Of a DNA stretch of 33,821 nt, positions 17,313 to 26,720 are shown one piece after another (within the stretch, counting starts at the first letter, position 1; the number at the start of each line of letters is the position of its first letter). The position numbers and the translations under genes were made by a program. The stretch comes from Thermaceae bacterium (GTDB lineage Bacteria > Deinococcota > Deinococci > Deinococcales > Thermaceae). Where the stretch lies: contig JADMIM010000035.1 in assembly GCA_015478585.1 (NCBI GenBank), forward strand, positions 1 to 33,821, given 5' to 3'. The notes under the pieces are model-generated. The model was not told the origin of the DNA. It searched no databases and worked only from the letters and a program-made list of their open reading frames with translations.

Positions 17313-18098
17313 ATGTATCCGAACGCGGATGTTCAAGAGATAGTTGGGACGTTGCTGAAAGCAATCAAATCCGTTTTGTCGGACAATCTCGAGGGCATTT
17401 ACCTCAAAGGCTCGTTGGCACTGGGCGATTTCGACCCGAAGACCAGCGACATAGACCTCCTGGTCATTAACAAAGAGCTTGTATCTGAAGAAGATTTCAC
17501 CCGACTTGCTGAAATGCACAGCCAAATCCAGAAGATGCACAACCGCTATGCCAACGAGGTCGAACTGGCCTATGTTCCCCTGAGCGCCATCCAGAACTTC
17601 AGACCGCAACAGCAGTATCCGGTTCTCGAGCGCGGCGTTGGCGAACGGCTCAAATGGAAATCGCTGGGGGCCAACTGGATTCTGGAGTTCTGGACGGTGC
17701 GGGAGCACGGCATCACCCTCTATGGCCCCAACCCAAAAACGCTGATCCCCCCCATCACCTCCGATGAAATAGTGGGGGCTGTGCGGCAGGTGCTTGCTCA
17801 GGATTGGCTGGAGTGGGTGGACACCTGGGATAGCCCGGAGTGGAGCACCCACGCGGGCGAGATGCGCTTCGTGGTCGAGACCCTGTGCCGCGCTTTGTAC
17901 ACGGTTGGTCATGGTGAGTTATCCAGCAAACCAAAAGCAGTGCGGTGGGCACTCCTGACCTTGCCTGAGCCTTGGCGTAGCCTGATCACCGAGTCGCAGT
18001 CATGGGTGGCGGGTGGGTCGCTTGATGGGGCAAGGGTCGCTCAAATAGAAGCTTTCGTGCGCCGGGTAGCAACACAAGTATCTCTAGGTCAGGTTTAG
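17313..18098 (+). CDS. nucleotidyltransferase with DUF4111-like C-terminal domain
   Basis: A 261-residue protein resembling aminoglycoside adenylyltransferases (AadA-like). The N-terminal pol-beta fold has LKGSLALGDFDPKTSDIDLL with Gly33-Ser34 and Asp46/Asp48 as metal ligands. The C-terminal helical domain (AGEMRFVVETLCRALYTVGH, then GELSSKPKAVRWAL) matches DUF4111. The start MYPNADVQ at 17313 is chosen because GGAGGG lies 6-11 bases upstream. It could adenylylate a drug or another substrate; no activity can be assigned. Upstream (about 17262-17288) is a GGGGCAG...CTGCCCG hairpin. Confidence 0.82.
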   Translation: MYPNADVQEIVGTLLKAIKSVLSDNLEGIYLKGSLALGDFDPKTSDIDLLVINKELVSEEDFTRLAEMHSQIQKMHNRYANEVELAYVPLSAIQNFRPQQQYPVLERGVGERLKWKSLGANWILEFWTVREHGITLYGPNPKTLIPPITSDEIVGAVRQVLAQDWLEWVDTWDSPEWSTHAGEMRFVVETLCRALYTVGHGELSSKPKAVRWALLTLPEPWRSLITESQSWVAGGSLDGARVAQIEAFVRRVATQVSLGQV

Positions 18099-18255
18099 CG
18101 CTCTGTGCTAAACTACAAAACTTGAGAATATCGCCTCCAGAACGGTTAAATCGGCTTATTATAAACCGCCTCCGAGACAGCAGTCTGACGATAAACTACT
18201 TTATATCTGCGGGGTTTCATCACGGCTTCACTGCTAAGGTGGACTTTAGAAAACA

Positions 18256-19680
18256 ATGCTCGAGCATTCTACAAACAGTGTGCCTCAACCTTTAGCAGTC
18301 AGTAGCCAGCACGTCCCTTCGTCTGAGGCGGTCAATTCTTTGCAAGAAGAGATTCAGGAATATGCCCAAGACCAGGCGCTCAAACGTAGGGTATTTCCTC
18401 GAGCCGCCTTAGTTGGGGTTCTAGCAGGTTTGGTGGCCGTGTGGTTTCGCTGGGTCTTGTTGCTTGCTGATAGCCTACGCAATCAGCTCATTGCTTGGAT
18501 GCACCATCTGGGCAGCGGAGGTTGGCTGGTGGGCTGGCTGTTCCCTTTGCTCTGGGGGGCTATAGGAGCTTTTCTAGCTGCCTTGATTGTGCGCTACTGG
18601 TCACCCGAGAGTGCGGGCAGCGGGATTCCCTTTCTCAAGTCGGTTCTATATCAGAAGCGTAATTTTTTTTGGCTAAGGCTTTTGCCCGCCAAATTTATTG
18701 GCGGAGTTTTGGCTATCGGTGGAGGTCTGGCTCTTGGGCGTGAAGGACCTACAGTACAGATGGGAGGAGCGGTAGGGGCCGGGGTGGCTTATCTTTTCAA
18801 GAGCATCCCGCGTGAGCGGCTTAGTTTGATCGCAGCAGGCGCAGGAGCTGGTCTGGCAGCGGCTTTCAATGCACCTCTAGCAGGTTTAACTTTTGTCATC
18901 GAGGAACTCCTGCGAGATTTTGCTCCTATCGCTTTTGGGGCTGCCTTGTTGGCCTCGAGTCTTGCCACCGTAGTCTCACGCTTGTTTAGCGGACAGTTTC
19001 CAGACTTTCGTGTACCGGAGTATCCTGCTCCACCGCTGGAGGCGCTGGGTGCATTTGTGGTGTTGGGTCTATTGGCAGGGCTATTGGGTGTGACCTTCAA
19101 CAAAAGCCTGCTGTGGGTTGTAACCTGGGCTGATGGATTGCAGATGAATCGCATCCAGCTTTCTCTTTTGATTGGGGGTGGGATGGGGGTTCTGGCCTGG
19201 TTCGCGCCCAGTGTGGTAGGAGGTGGGCACAACCTGGTGGAGGCTGTCCTGAGCAACCAGATAGCCTGGGGATGGCTTCTACCTCTCCTGGTTTTGCGCT
19301 TTGGGCTAACCCTGATTAGCTATGCTGCCGGAACCGCTGGAGGCATATTTGCTCCCTTTTTGGTACTCGGAGCCTTGCTGGGGCAGCTAGCCGGGGTAGT
19401 GAACCACTGGCTGTTTCCCCAAGCGTCTGTGCCTATAGAGGCTTTTGCAGTGGTGGGCATGGCCGCGCTATTTACCAGTATAGTTCGTGCGCCGCTCACC
19501 GGAACCGTGCTGATTCTGGAGATGACCTCTAACTTTAACCAAATATTGATGGTACTAGCAGCGTGTTTCGCGGCCTATTCAGTAGCTGAAGCTTTGAATG
19601 ACAAACCCATTTATGAAGCCCTGCTGCAACGGGATTTAACTAAACCCAGCGGTTCATCTGCCGAGGCCGCCCAACCTTAG
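18256..19680 (+). CDS. ClC-family chloride channel/antiporter
   Basis: A 474-residue membrane protein with the three ClC selectivity motifs: GSGIP (121-125), GREGP (161-165, gating Glu163) and GGIFAPFLVLGALLG in the C-terminal half. The gating glutamate fits a Cl-/H+ exchanger or a channel. No CBS domains follow, as in short prokaryotic ClCs. CTCGAG is sparse here (three copies seen, two of them within the first 150 bases) compared with neighbouring genes, which may mark a more recent arrival. No clear ribosome site precedes the ATG. It is followed 36 bases later by natA in the same direction. Confidence 0.93.
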   Translation: MLEHSTNSVPQPLAVSSQHVPSSEAVNSLQEEIQEYAQDQALKRRVFPRAALVGVLAGLVAVWFRWVLLLADSLRNQLIAWMHHLGSGGWLVGWLFPLLWGAIGAFLAALIVRYWSPESAGSGIPFLKSVLYQKRNFFWLRLLPAKFIGGVLAIGGGLALGREGPTVQMGGAVGAGVAYLFKSIPRERLSLIAAGAGAGLAAAFNAPLAGLTFVIEELLRDFAPIAFGAALLASSLATVVSRLFSGQFPDFRVPEYPAPPLEALGAFVVLGLLAGLLGVTFNKSLLWVVTWADGLQMNRIQLSLLIGGGMGVLAWFAPSVVGGGHNLVEAVLSNQIAWGWLLPLLVLRFGLTLISYAAGTAGGIFAPFLVLGALLGQLAGVVNHWLFPQASVPIEAFAVVGMAALFTSIVRAPLTGTVLILEMTSNFNQILMVLAACFAAYSVAEALNDKPIYEALLQRDLTKPSGSSAEAAQP

Positions 19681-19716
19681 TCTCGAGCTATCCCGACTTA
19701 TGACAAACTGATAGAT

Positions 19717-20433
19717 GTGATAGAAGTCCAGGATTTGAGCAAGAATTACAAAACTTTCACAGCCGTAGACCACCTGAGCTTTTCGGTGGGCGTAGGTGAA
19801 ATCTACGGCCTGCTGGGGCCCAACGGGGTTGGGAAGACCACCACCCTGCGGATGCTGGCAACGTTGCTTCAGCCCAGCCAAGGCACGGCTTTGGTTGCAG
19901 GGTACGACATTCGCAAAGAGCCCCTCGAGGTGCGCCGCAACCTTGGCATCGTCAACGGGGGGATGCAAGTCTACGAACGGCTGACCGGGCGCGAAGTGTT
20001 GCAGTTTTTCGCCAGTTTTTACGGGGTGGAAGGCAAGTTGTTTGAGGAGCGGCTCGAGTGGGTAACACATCTCCTGCGGATGGACGATGTGCTGGGCAAG
20101 CTGGTGCGCGAGATGAGCACCGGGATGCGGCAGAAAACTGTGATTGCTAGGGCAATATTGCACCAGCCGCCGGTATTGCTGTTGGACGAAGCCACCGCCG
20201 GGCTGGACGTGTTCGCCCGCCGGGCCCTGCTGGACTTCATAGCTCAATACAAAGCCTTGGGCAAGTCGCTGGTCTATTCCACCCACGTCATGAGCGAGGC
20301 CGAGGAGGTCTGTGACCGAGTGGGCTTTATCAACGCTGGAAAGCTCGTCTACGAGGGCTCTAAGAGCGAGGCTCTGGCCATGGGCAAGGGGAACTTAGAA
20401 CGGGCCTTTATCCGCCGCCTGGAGGTCGCATGA
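19717..20433 (+). CDS. natA: NatA-like ABC ATPase
   Basis: The 238-residue ATPase of a NatAB-type exporter (Na+ or drug efflux). Walker A GLLGPNGVGKTT, signature REMSTGMRQK, Walker B PPVLLLDEATAGLD (Ala replaces the usual Pro after DE), H-loop VYSTHVMSEAEEV. It starts with GTG at 19717. Its stop overlaps the permease start by 4 bases (ATGA), so the two are translationally coupled. The Na+ assignment rests on the partner's resemblance to NatB. Confidence 0.85.
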   Translation: MIEVQDLSKNYKTFTAVDHLSFSVGVGEIYGLLGPNGVGKTTTLRMLATLLQPSQGTALVAGYDIRKEPLEVRRNLGIVNGGMQVYERLTGREVLQFFASFYGVEGKLFEERLEWVTHLLRMDDVLGKLVREMSTGMRQKTVIARAILHQPPVLLLDEATAGLDVFARRALLDFIAQYKALGKSLVYSTHVMSEAEEVCDRVGFINAGKLVYEGSKSEALAMGKGNLERAFIRRLEVA

Positions 20434-21599
20434 GCGCTGTGGTGCGAATCTACCTCAAGGAAATGCTCTCAGTATTGCGCGAACGAAGGGTGATTTTTAC
20501 CACGCTGGTCTTGCCGATTCTGCTGATGCCCATTCTGATGTATGGCCCCCTGCTATTTTTTGGTAATGCGGCCCGGCAAACCGAGGCCAAAGTGCAGAAA
20601 GTTGGGGTGCAGGACATGCCCGAAGCAGCTGTGCTGTTTTTGCGCCAGGCCAAGGTCGAGCCAGTGCCCACCTCGAGCCCCGAGTCGGATGTGCGCGAGC
20701 AGAGGTATCAGGCCGCAGTGCGCTTCCAGGACGGCATTTTTACCATTTACGGGCGGCTTTCTGGTGCGACCCAGAGCAGCCTGGTGGTGAGCAAGCTCGA
20801 GACCGCCCTGCGGGGCTACAAGGATAGCCTGGTCGCACAGACCTTGCGGGCCAGGGGGCTTTCGCCACAGATTCTCGAGCCCGTTGGTATTCGCACCCAA
20901 GATGCCTCGCGCGTGCAGGAGCGGGCCGCAGGCATCTTTGCTTTCCTTATCCCGTACTTCCTGGTGATTTTTATCCTGAATGGTGGACAGGCTGTGGCTA
21001 TAGATTCCACCGCCGGGGAAAAGGAAAAGGGAACTTTAGAAGCCCTTCTCGCCGCCCCCGTCCCGCTCGTGCAAATTGTTATCGGCAAGGCTTTGGCAAC
21101 GCTTTCGGTGGCACTGGCTGCGGCCCTGGCGGGGGTGGTGGGTATATTGCTGGGTGGGACAGTGGTTCGTGGCTCGTTTGCCGGGCTTTTGCAAGGCCAA
21201 GGTGCGAATATTGGCGGGGGCTTGAGCCTCGAGCCCTGGGCCTACGGCGCACTGCTCCTCACCAGTGTTCTGTTCGCTGCCTTAATGGTCTCGATACAGC
21301 TTTCGCTCGGGGTGTATGCCCGCAGCTACAAAGAAGCCCAGAGCTTCATGGCCCCGCTGTTGCTGGTATTCATCATCCCGCTGCTGATGCTGCAATTCTC
21401 CGACTTCCTGACCCAGCAAGCCTGGTTTTATCTGATCCCGGCCTTCAACGTGATGCTGCTGCTGGACGGGCTGGTGAAGGGCTCGGCAGAGGGCTGGCAG
21501 GTCACGCTCACCTGGATTAGTACCCTGGTTTATGCGGCGCTGGCACTGGGTTTGGCGGTACGCAGTTTTCGTCGTGAGGACGTGGTGTTTCGCAACTAG
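20430..21599 (+). CDS. natB: NatB-like ABC permease
   Basis: A 389-residue membrane subunit. Helix 1 (about 20-42, FTTLVLPILLMPILMYGPLL) is followed by a long extracytoplasmic domain (about 45-160) and then five helices, with the family signature AVAIDSTAGEKEKGTLEALL and AAPVPLVQIVIGKALA. This topology is that of NatB/ABC2_membrane_3. Translation is coupled to natA through an ATGA overlap. The MuF-metallopeptidase gene starts 16 bases after its stop, so they may share a transcript. Confidence 0.87.
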   Translation: MSAVVRIYLKEMLSVLRERRVIFTTLVLPILLMPILMYGPLLFFGNAARQTEAKVQKVGVQDMPEAAVLFLRQAKVEPVPTSSPESDVREQRYQAAVRFQDGIFTIYGRLSGATQSSLVVSKLETALRGYKDSLVAQTLRARGLSPQILEPVGIRTQDASRVQERAAGIFAFLIPYFLVIFILNGGQAVAIDSTAGEKEKGTLEALLAAPVPLVQIVIGKALATLSVALAAALAGVVGILLGGTVVRGSFAGLLQGQGANIGGGLSLEPWAYGALLLTSVLFAALMVSIQLSLGVYARSYKEAQSFMAPLLLVFIIPLLMLQFSDFLTQQAWFYLIPAFNVMLLLDGLVKGSAEGWQVTLTWISTLVYAALALGLAVRSFRREDVVFRN

Positions 21600-21615
21600 A
21601 GACCTTTAGGGCCTC

Positions 21616-22806
21616 TTGCCCTCCGACCCCCGAGCCAAAGCGCTCGAGGCCCACTTCCAAGCCATGCTCACTCAGGACACCAACAGCTATTGGCGTAGCC
21701 TGACCGACCCGGCAACTCTGGCAGGCCACATCGTAGAGGCCAAAAACCAGGGGTTGAGCCTGGAGGCTATTGCCAAGCAGGTCAGCAAGACCTACCGGGC
21801 TAACTATCCCGCCAGTACCCGTTTGGTGCGAACGCTCTACAATGCTGGGGCCAACCGGGCTCAGCTCGAGGTGCTCCGCGCTTCTGGCTATACCCACAAA
21901 CAGTGGCTGGCCACCCCAGGCCCCCGGACGCGTCCGGCTCATGCTCAGGCCAACCACCAAATCGTGCCTATAGACCAGGCCTTTGTGGTGGGGGGTTATA
22001 ACCTGATGTACCCCGGAGACCGTAGCCTGGGAGCACCGGCAGGGATGATTGTGAATTGCCGGTGCACGCTGGTGGGAGCAATGATAAATGCGATTGTGGA
22101 GCAAGAGCCTCGCATTAACTCCAGTCAGCCACCCGCTGATTTTCGCATCGGGGATGACCGCTTGCTTCGGCGTAACGGCGCAATAGAAGTCTTGGGGGCT
22201 ACTCGCGGATGGTTGCAAGCTCGTTACCCCCTTGAGCGTTCTCCACAAATATACCTAGCTCCTTCATCGGCTCAACTGGCTACTATCCAAAACCGGTGGT
22301 GGGAACAAGCCCGACAAGCAGGAATGCCCAAAGAATTTGCCACCATTGGTACTCAAGCTAGGGCCACTCGCTTTGGGAATGATGTGGTACTCCACCCAGA
22401 CCTCAAAACTGAATTGCAAGGCTCACTGTGGCAGCGTCTAACCGCCGCTCGTACCCTATCTCATGAATGGTGGCATTTGCTGCGCCAGGCCCAGCGGGGG
22501 TTTTACCCGTTTGAAGAAGGTTCGGCAGACGTTTTTGCTGACCTGGTAGCTCGCCAAGCGTTTCAAGCTGACACTCGTGAGTTGCGTCGCTACCCTTTAC
22601 TGGCTCAGGCAGTGGAGGAGTTTACAATCCGCCTGGGTAATGAATGGCTTTTGAAAAGCCGTAAAGCTGGTAATGCCCGGCAGTACTTCGAGCAGACGTT
22701 GCTTGAAGCGGGGTTTTCAAATGAACTGGTGCAGGACGTTTTGCGGTATACTACAGAAGCAGAGTGGTTGATAAAAGTTGGCCGACTGCTAGGAGTTCAG
22801 CCATGA
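21616..22806 (+). CDS. MuF-domain protein with HEWWH metallopeptidase-like C-terminus
   Basis: A 396-residue protein. Residues about 60-152 are a phage Mu F-like (minor head morphogenesis) domain: KTYRANYPASTRLVRT, GYTHKQWLATPGPRTRPAHA, VPIDQAFVVGGYNLMYPGD and APAGMIVNCRCTLVGA, all landmark stretches. Residues about 185-396 carry LSHEWWHLL (His283, Glu284, His287: HExxH) and PFEEGSADVFADL 14-18 residues later, a plausible third zinc ligand, as in gluzincin-like peptidases. MuF-toxin fusions are known from temperate phages (MuF polymorphic toxins). It starts with TTG; ATG at 21664 is an alternative. The C-terminal part lacks CTCGAG entirely, unlike the N-terminal part. No portal or terminase genes are visible nearby. 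Confidence 0.85.
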   Translation: MPSDPRAKALEAHFQAMLTQDTNSYWRSLTDPATLAGHIVEAKNQGLSLEAIAKQVSKTYRANYPASTRLVRTLYNAGANRAQLEVLRASGYTHKQWLATPGPRTRPAHAQANHQIVPIDQAFVVGGYNLMYPGDRSLGAPAGMIVNCRCTLVGAMINAIVEQEPRINSSQPPADFRIGDDRLLRRNGAIEVLGATRGWLQARYPLERSPQIYLAPSSAQLATIQNRWWEQARQAGMPKEFATIGTQARATRFGNDVVLHPDLKTELQGSLWQRLTAARTLSHEWWHLLRQAQRGFYPFEEGSADVFADLVARQAFQADTRELRRYPLLAQAVEEFTIRLGNEWLLKSRKAGNARQYFEQTLLEAGFSNELVQDVLRYTTEAEWLIKVGRLLGVQP

Positions 22807-23018
22807 AACGCACGTTTGAGCAAACTCGAGCCTACCTTACCAAGGCAGCGCTTTCCGAACAACTCGAAGTGCGTCATCAGGTGTTGAATGAGGTACGTTC
22901 CGACCCTAAGTTTTTTGCCTCTTTTAGTTCGGAAGAGCAGGCTTTACTGCGCGATATATATTCGGATGTGGTCAATGGCGCGTTGGAGTTGGCATCTAGC
23001 GCTCAGCCCGTGCTATAG
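22803..23018 (+). CDS. small partner of the MuF metallopeptidase (candidate immunity protein)
   Basis: A 71-residue, mostly helical and mildly acidic protein (MKRTFEQTRAYLTKAALSEQ, then FASFSSEEQALLRDIYSDVV). It has no recognised family. Its ATG overlaps the stop of the MuF gene by 4 bases (ATGA), which implies coupled translation, and a strong terminator follows 15 bases after its stop, so the pair forms the end of a unit. Small size, position and coupling fit an immunity protein against the metallopeptidase domain; that role is inference only. Confidence 0.7.
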   Translation: MKRTFEQTRAYLTKAALSEQLEVRHQVLNEVRSDPKFFASFSSEEQALLRDIYSDVVNGALELASSAQPVL

Positions 23019-23032
23019 TTTATCTTGAAACG

Positions 23033-23085
23033 CCCCTCCGGGGATTGGCAGCCTAAAAGCTGCAACCGGAGGGGTTTCGTTTTTG
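23033..23085 (+). terminator. terminator of the MuF unit
   Basis: CCCCTCCGG (23033-23041) pairs with CCGGAGGGG (23066-23074); an inner GCAGC/GCTGC stem (23048-23052 and 23059-23063) extends it. TTTCGTTTTT follows. Confidence 0.9.
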
Positions 23086-23345
23086 GCTAAGCTTGCCAAG
23101 TCCAGTCGCATCCCCCTCTCCCTGCGGAGGTTGCGTGAGGGGGTGGTGCTCTTGCGGGCCAGCAACGACACCATCGCCGATAGCTTCGGTACGACCATCA
23201 CCGTTGAGGCTTTGATGCGTGACTGGTGGGAAGGCTACCGGCAGCACCGCACGGTCAGCTTGCAACACAACCTGCCTAGCCTGCGGGGTATTTCAGACGG
23301 GCACAACAAATTCAGGCTATTCCAGGGTTCTTTCCAAAAACTACT

Positions 23346-23349
<4 letters not shown>
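23083..23349 (+). CDS. doubtful short ORF
   Basis: 88 codons open from a TTG that lies in the U-tract of the preceding terminator; no Shine-Dalgarno and no recognised family. The middle (RASNDTIADSFGTTITVEAL) reads like protein, but the start is implausible and the end runs 4 bases into mqnC on the other strand. It may be a remnant or noise. Confidence 0.2.
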
Positions 23350-24500
<1,151 letters not shown>

Positions 24501-24718
24501 CTTGTGAACACCGTAGCGTGGTGCACCGGAGACGGATAAAGGAGGAAGGCCAAAGGGGTGTTCATAGAAAACACTCTAAGGATGGGGCTTGGCCTCGACC
24601 CAGGAGACAGGTAAAGGAATAAGTTGGGGGGCGCGGATGTGCTGTTCTTCCTCGTGGTAGACTGCACGGGTCAATATTTGCTGTCTGCCGGGCGGGGTAT
24701 GGGGATACTTGCACTAGT

Positions 24719-24748
24719 TTTACCCAGGCTCAACAATAGGGGTATAGG
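24719..24748 (+). promoter_or_regulatory. promoter of the twin PATAN-like gene
   Basis: TTTACC (24719-24724), 18 bases, TATAGG (24743-24748); the ATG follows 8 bases later, consistent with a leaderless transcript. Confidence 0.5.
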
Positions 24749-24756
24749 TTTTAGTC

Positions 24757-25599
24757 ATGACGAGTGAAACAGGCCGTGGGTTGCTCGAGCTGCTATCTCC
24801 AACCCTGTTGGGATATTTGCTGCACCTGCTTCCGCAGGCAGAAAGCCTGGCTGAGGGGGTGTCAGGAAGCCTGTTGACCCCCGAGTTCGTGGAGCGCCTG
24901 CGCAGCGAGCTATTTTCGGGGTATGTGCTGGCTCAGTTGGGAGGGGAGAGCGCTTGGCTGGCTTTTTATAAAGGGCGCTTGCTCGAGGCTTGGCGGCAGA
25001 CTGCCCAGGGCCACCTCACCGGCATTGCCGCCTACCGCAGCTTGCGTAGTGAATTACCCCACAGCACCCTTTGGATATACCGGCTCAGCCCCGAAGCCCT
25101 TCCCTCTATTCTGGCCCTCACCCAGGGCAATCTGCGGGCGGCTGCGATGCCTGCTGCCAGCGTGATAGCCGCAGATTTATTCGCTTCCTTGGGCCAAGAA
25201 CAGTTCACCGGAGCGTTGGTACTCGAGGACGGCGCGGAGGGCCAGGGTTGGTATTTTTCACGCGGCCAGGTGCTTTTTGCTGCCGAGATACCGGGGGTTT
25301 TTCGCCACGGTCGCCTACACTTAGCCCATACCCCTTCCAAAGCCCCACCTGATTTGCTAGGGATGCTCGAGCAGGAGCAGCAGCAGCAAAAACTCGAGCG
25401 TCTGGAGGCTCTCTGGCAGGCTGCTCAGGCAGTTCTACGTGAATACATGGGCCGGGGGGCCGTCCCGGCTCTGGAACGCCTCAAACGCACCCACCCCAGC
25501 GAGAACCCGGCGCTGCTGGAGCCCTCCTTGCGGGGTTGGTTGGAGACCAGCCTCGAGCCCAACGCGGCTCGAATGTTTGACCGTCTGGTGAAAGGTTGA
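24757..25599 (+). CDS. twin DUF4388/PATAN-like protein
   Basis: A 280-residue soluble protein with two related segments: LRSELFSGYVLAQLGGESAW leading to LAFYKGRLLEAW (about 47-79), and LGQEQFTGALVLEDGAEGQG leading to WYFSRGQVLFAAE (about 145-178). Both fit the DUF4388/PATAN pattern (FxGxLxL...G..yF..GxLv.A), which in Thermus and Deinococcus relatives often occurs in signalling proteins. A Gln-rich helical stretch (EQEQQQQKLERLEAL) and a C-terminal helical domain follow. Its stop overlaps the ATG of the membrane gene by one base (TGATG), so the two probably act together. Function unknown. Confidence 0.75.
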   Translation: MTSETGRGLLELLSPTLLGYLLHLLPQAESLAEGVSGSLLTPEFVERLRSELFSGYVLAQLGGESAWLAFYKGRLLEAWRQTAQGHLTGIAAYRSLRSELPHSTLWIYRLSPEALPSILALTQGNLRAAAMPAASVIAADLFASLGQEQFTGALVLEDGAEGQGWYFSRGQVLFAAEIPGVFRHGRLHLAHTPSKAPPDLLGMLEQEQQQQKLERLEALWQAAQAVLREYMGRGAVPALERLKRTHPSENPALLEPSLRGWLETSLEPNAARMFDRLVKG

Positions 25600-26291
25600 T
25601 GCCTATGCCTGGCCTTGTCGTAGCTGCCCTTCTCACATTGGTCTGGCTGGCTGGTTTGATCAATGACAATGCTCTGCGCAGCCTGGCTGTAGGGCTGTTC
25701 AACTTTGTTGGGGCTTGGTCGCTGGCGGCAATCGCAACCCGCTCTCCGGTTGCTCTGCGGCAGGTGTTGCTGGGCCTCACGCTGGGACTGCTGCTGCTAG
25801 GAATTGGAGACTTGCTCTTCACTTGGGCGCTGAACTTTAGCGTAGATACCAGAGTCCTTCGCCAACCCATCTATATCGCGGGGGTGTTTTTGTTGTTGGT
25901 GATGGGGTCTATGCTGCCTTTTAGCATGGAGCGGCAGGGGCTCTACAGCGAGGGCTTTAGTCGCCGGGTGGTATTGCTGGCCTTGCTTGGAGGAGCGATT
26001 TTAGCAGGGTTGAGCTTCTTGGTGCGTCCCCTACCAACGGTGGATTTGCTCTACGCAGGAGCTGCTTTCTACCTCACCTTGGTATTTGTGCAGCAAGCCC
26101 AAATGCTGGCCGGGGGCCGGATTGGTCGGGCTTTGCAGGGCGTGGTGTGGGCGCTGGTGCTTGGCAGTCTGGCCCGTATTGTCACCGTGTTGGGCGGGGC
26201 CGAGCCCGCTCGCTGGTCGGTGGTGGTTTACGACCTGCTATGGATATCCGCGATGAGCGTGCTTACCTGGAGCGCCCGCCGCGGGGCCTGA
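25599..26291 (+). CDS. multi-pass membrane protein, partner of upstream gene
   Basis: A 230-residue integral membrane protein with about seven hydrophobic segments and short loops (MPMPGLVVAALLTLVWLAGL at the start, QVLLGLTLGLLLLGIGDLLF, VVWALVLGSLARIVTVLGG later). No recognised family; the pattern is like 7TM sensor or histidine-kinase N-terminal domains without the kinase. The ATG at 25599 shares its A with the stop of the upstream gene. Coupling with a PATAN-like protein suggests a membrane signalling pair (inference). Confidence 0.75.
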   Translation: MPMPGLVVAALLTLVWLAGLINDNALRSLAVGLFNFVGAWSLAAIATRSPVALRQVLLGLTLGLLLLGIGDLLFTWALNFSVDTRVLRQPIYIAGVFLLLVMGSMLPFSMERQGLYSEGFSRRVVLLALLGGAILAGLSFLVRPLPTVDLLYAGAAFYLTLVFVQQAQMLAGGRIGRALQGVVWALVLGSLARIVTVLGGAEPARWSVVVYDLLWISAMSVLTWSARRGA

Positions 26292-26372
26292 GTATCTGCC
26301 AGTAGTGTGACAACTGTGCTCAGCAGGGCTTCAGGTATTTCCTAGGCAGCTTTCAGGAGGCCAGTCAGTCTG

Positions 26373-26588
26373 ATGGCTGACAAGCTTAAAGAGGCCGCCC
26401 GTGCAGTACGTTCCAAGGTCAAGGAGGTAGCCGACAAGGCCCGCGCCCAAGTTCAGGATGTCAAGGCCGACACCACTGACAATCCTGTCGAGAAACTGAG
26501 CGAAAAAGCCAAGGCCGCCGTAGACCGTACCAAGGCCAAGATTCACCAGATAGACAGCGATGCCGCAGCCAGCCGAGCCAAGAAGTAG
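26373..26588 (+). CDS. small Lys/Ala-rich helical protein
   Basis: A 71-residue, highly charged all-helical protein (KLKEAARAVRSKVKEVADKA, then KLSEKAKAAVDRTKAKI, ending AASRAKK), with repeats of about 11 residues like LEA, CsbD or YtxH-type stress proteins. AGGAGG lies about 13 bases before the ATG. Probably a desiccation- or heat-stress protein, by composition only. Confidence 0.65.
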   Translation: MADKLKEAARAVRSKVKEVADKARAQVQDVKADTTDNPVEKLSEKAKAAVDRTKAKIHQIDSDAAASRAKK

Positions 26589-26601
26589 GGCAGCCTACAT
26601 C

Positions 26602-26661
26602 GCGGTTCTCAGGCGGGCACAGTGAATATACTCAAGGCATCTCTTTCTGAAAACCGCTCTA
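26602..26661 (-). repeat. dispersed GCGGTTTT element, copy 4
   Basis: Reverse orientation: TAGAGCGGTTTTCAGAAAGA reads on the minus strand from 26661, and GCGGTTCT (26602-26609) pairs with AAAACCGC (26650-26657) with one mismatch. It sits just after the small helical protein gene. Confidence 0.6.
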
Positions 26662-26684
26662 GAAATTGCGAATATGCAAAGCTC

Positions 26685-26708
26685 GAGGCCGGGGAGATTC
26701 CCGGCCTC
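26685..26708. terminator. hairpin between convergent small genes
   Basis: GAGGCCGGG (26685-26693) with CCCGGCCTC (26700-26708), a 9-bp perfect stem with loop GAGATT. It lies between two convergent genes and could end both; T-runs on either side are weak. Confidence 0.6.
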
Positions 26709-26720
26709 AGTTCTTAGGGC

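Noticed and set aside
16971-17912. 313-codon minus-strand frame opposite the ABC permease and nucleotidyltransferase
   Set aside because: It spans two well-supported plus-strand genes; shadow.
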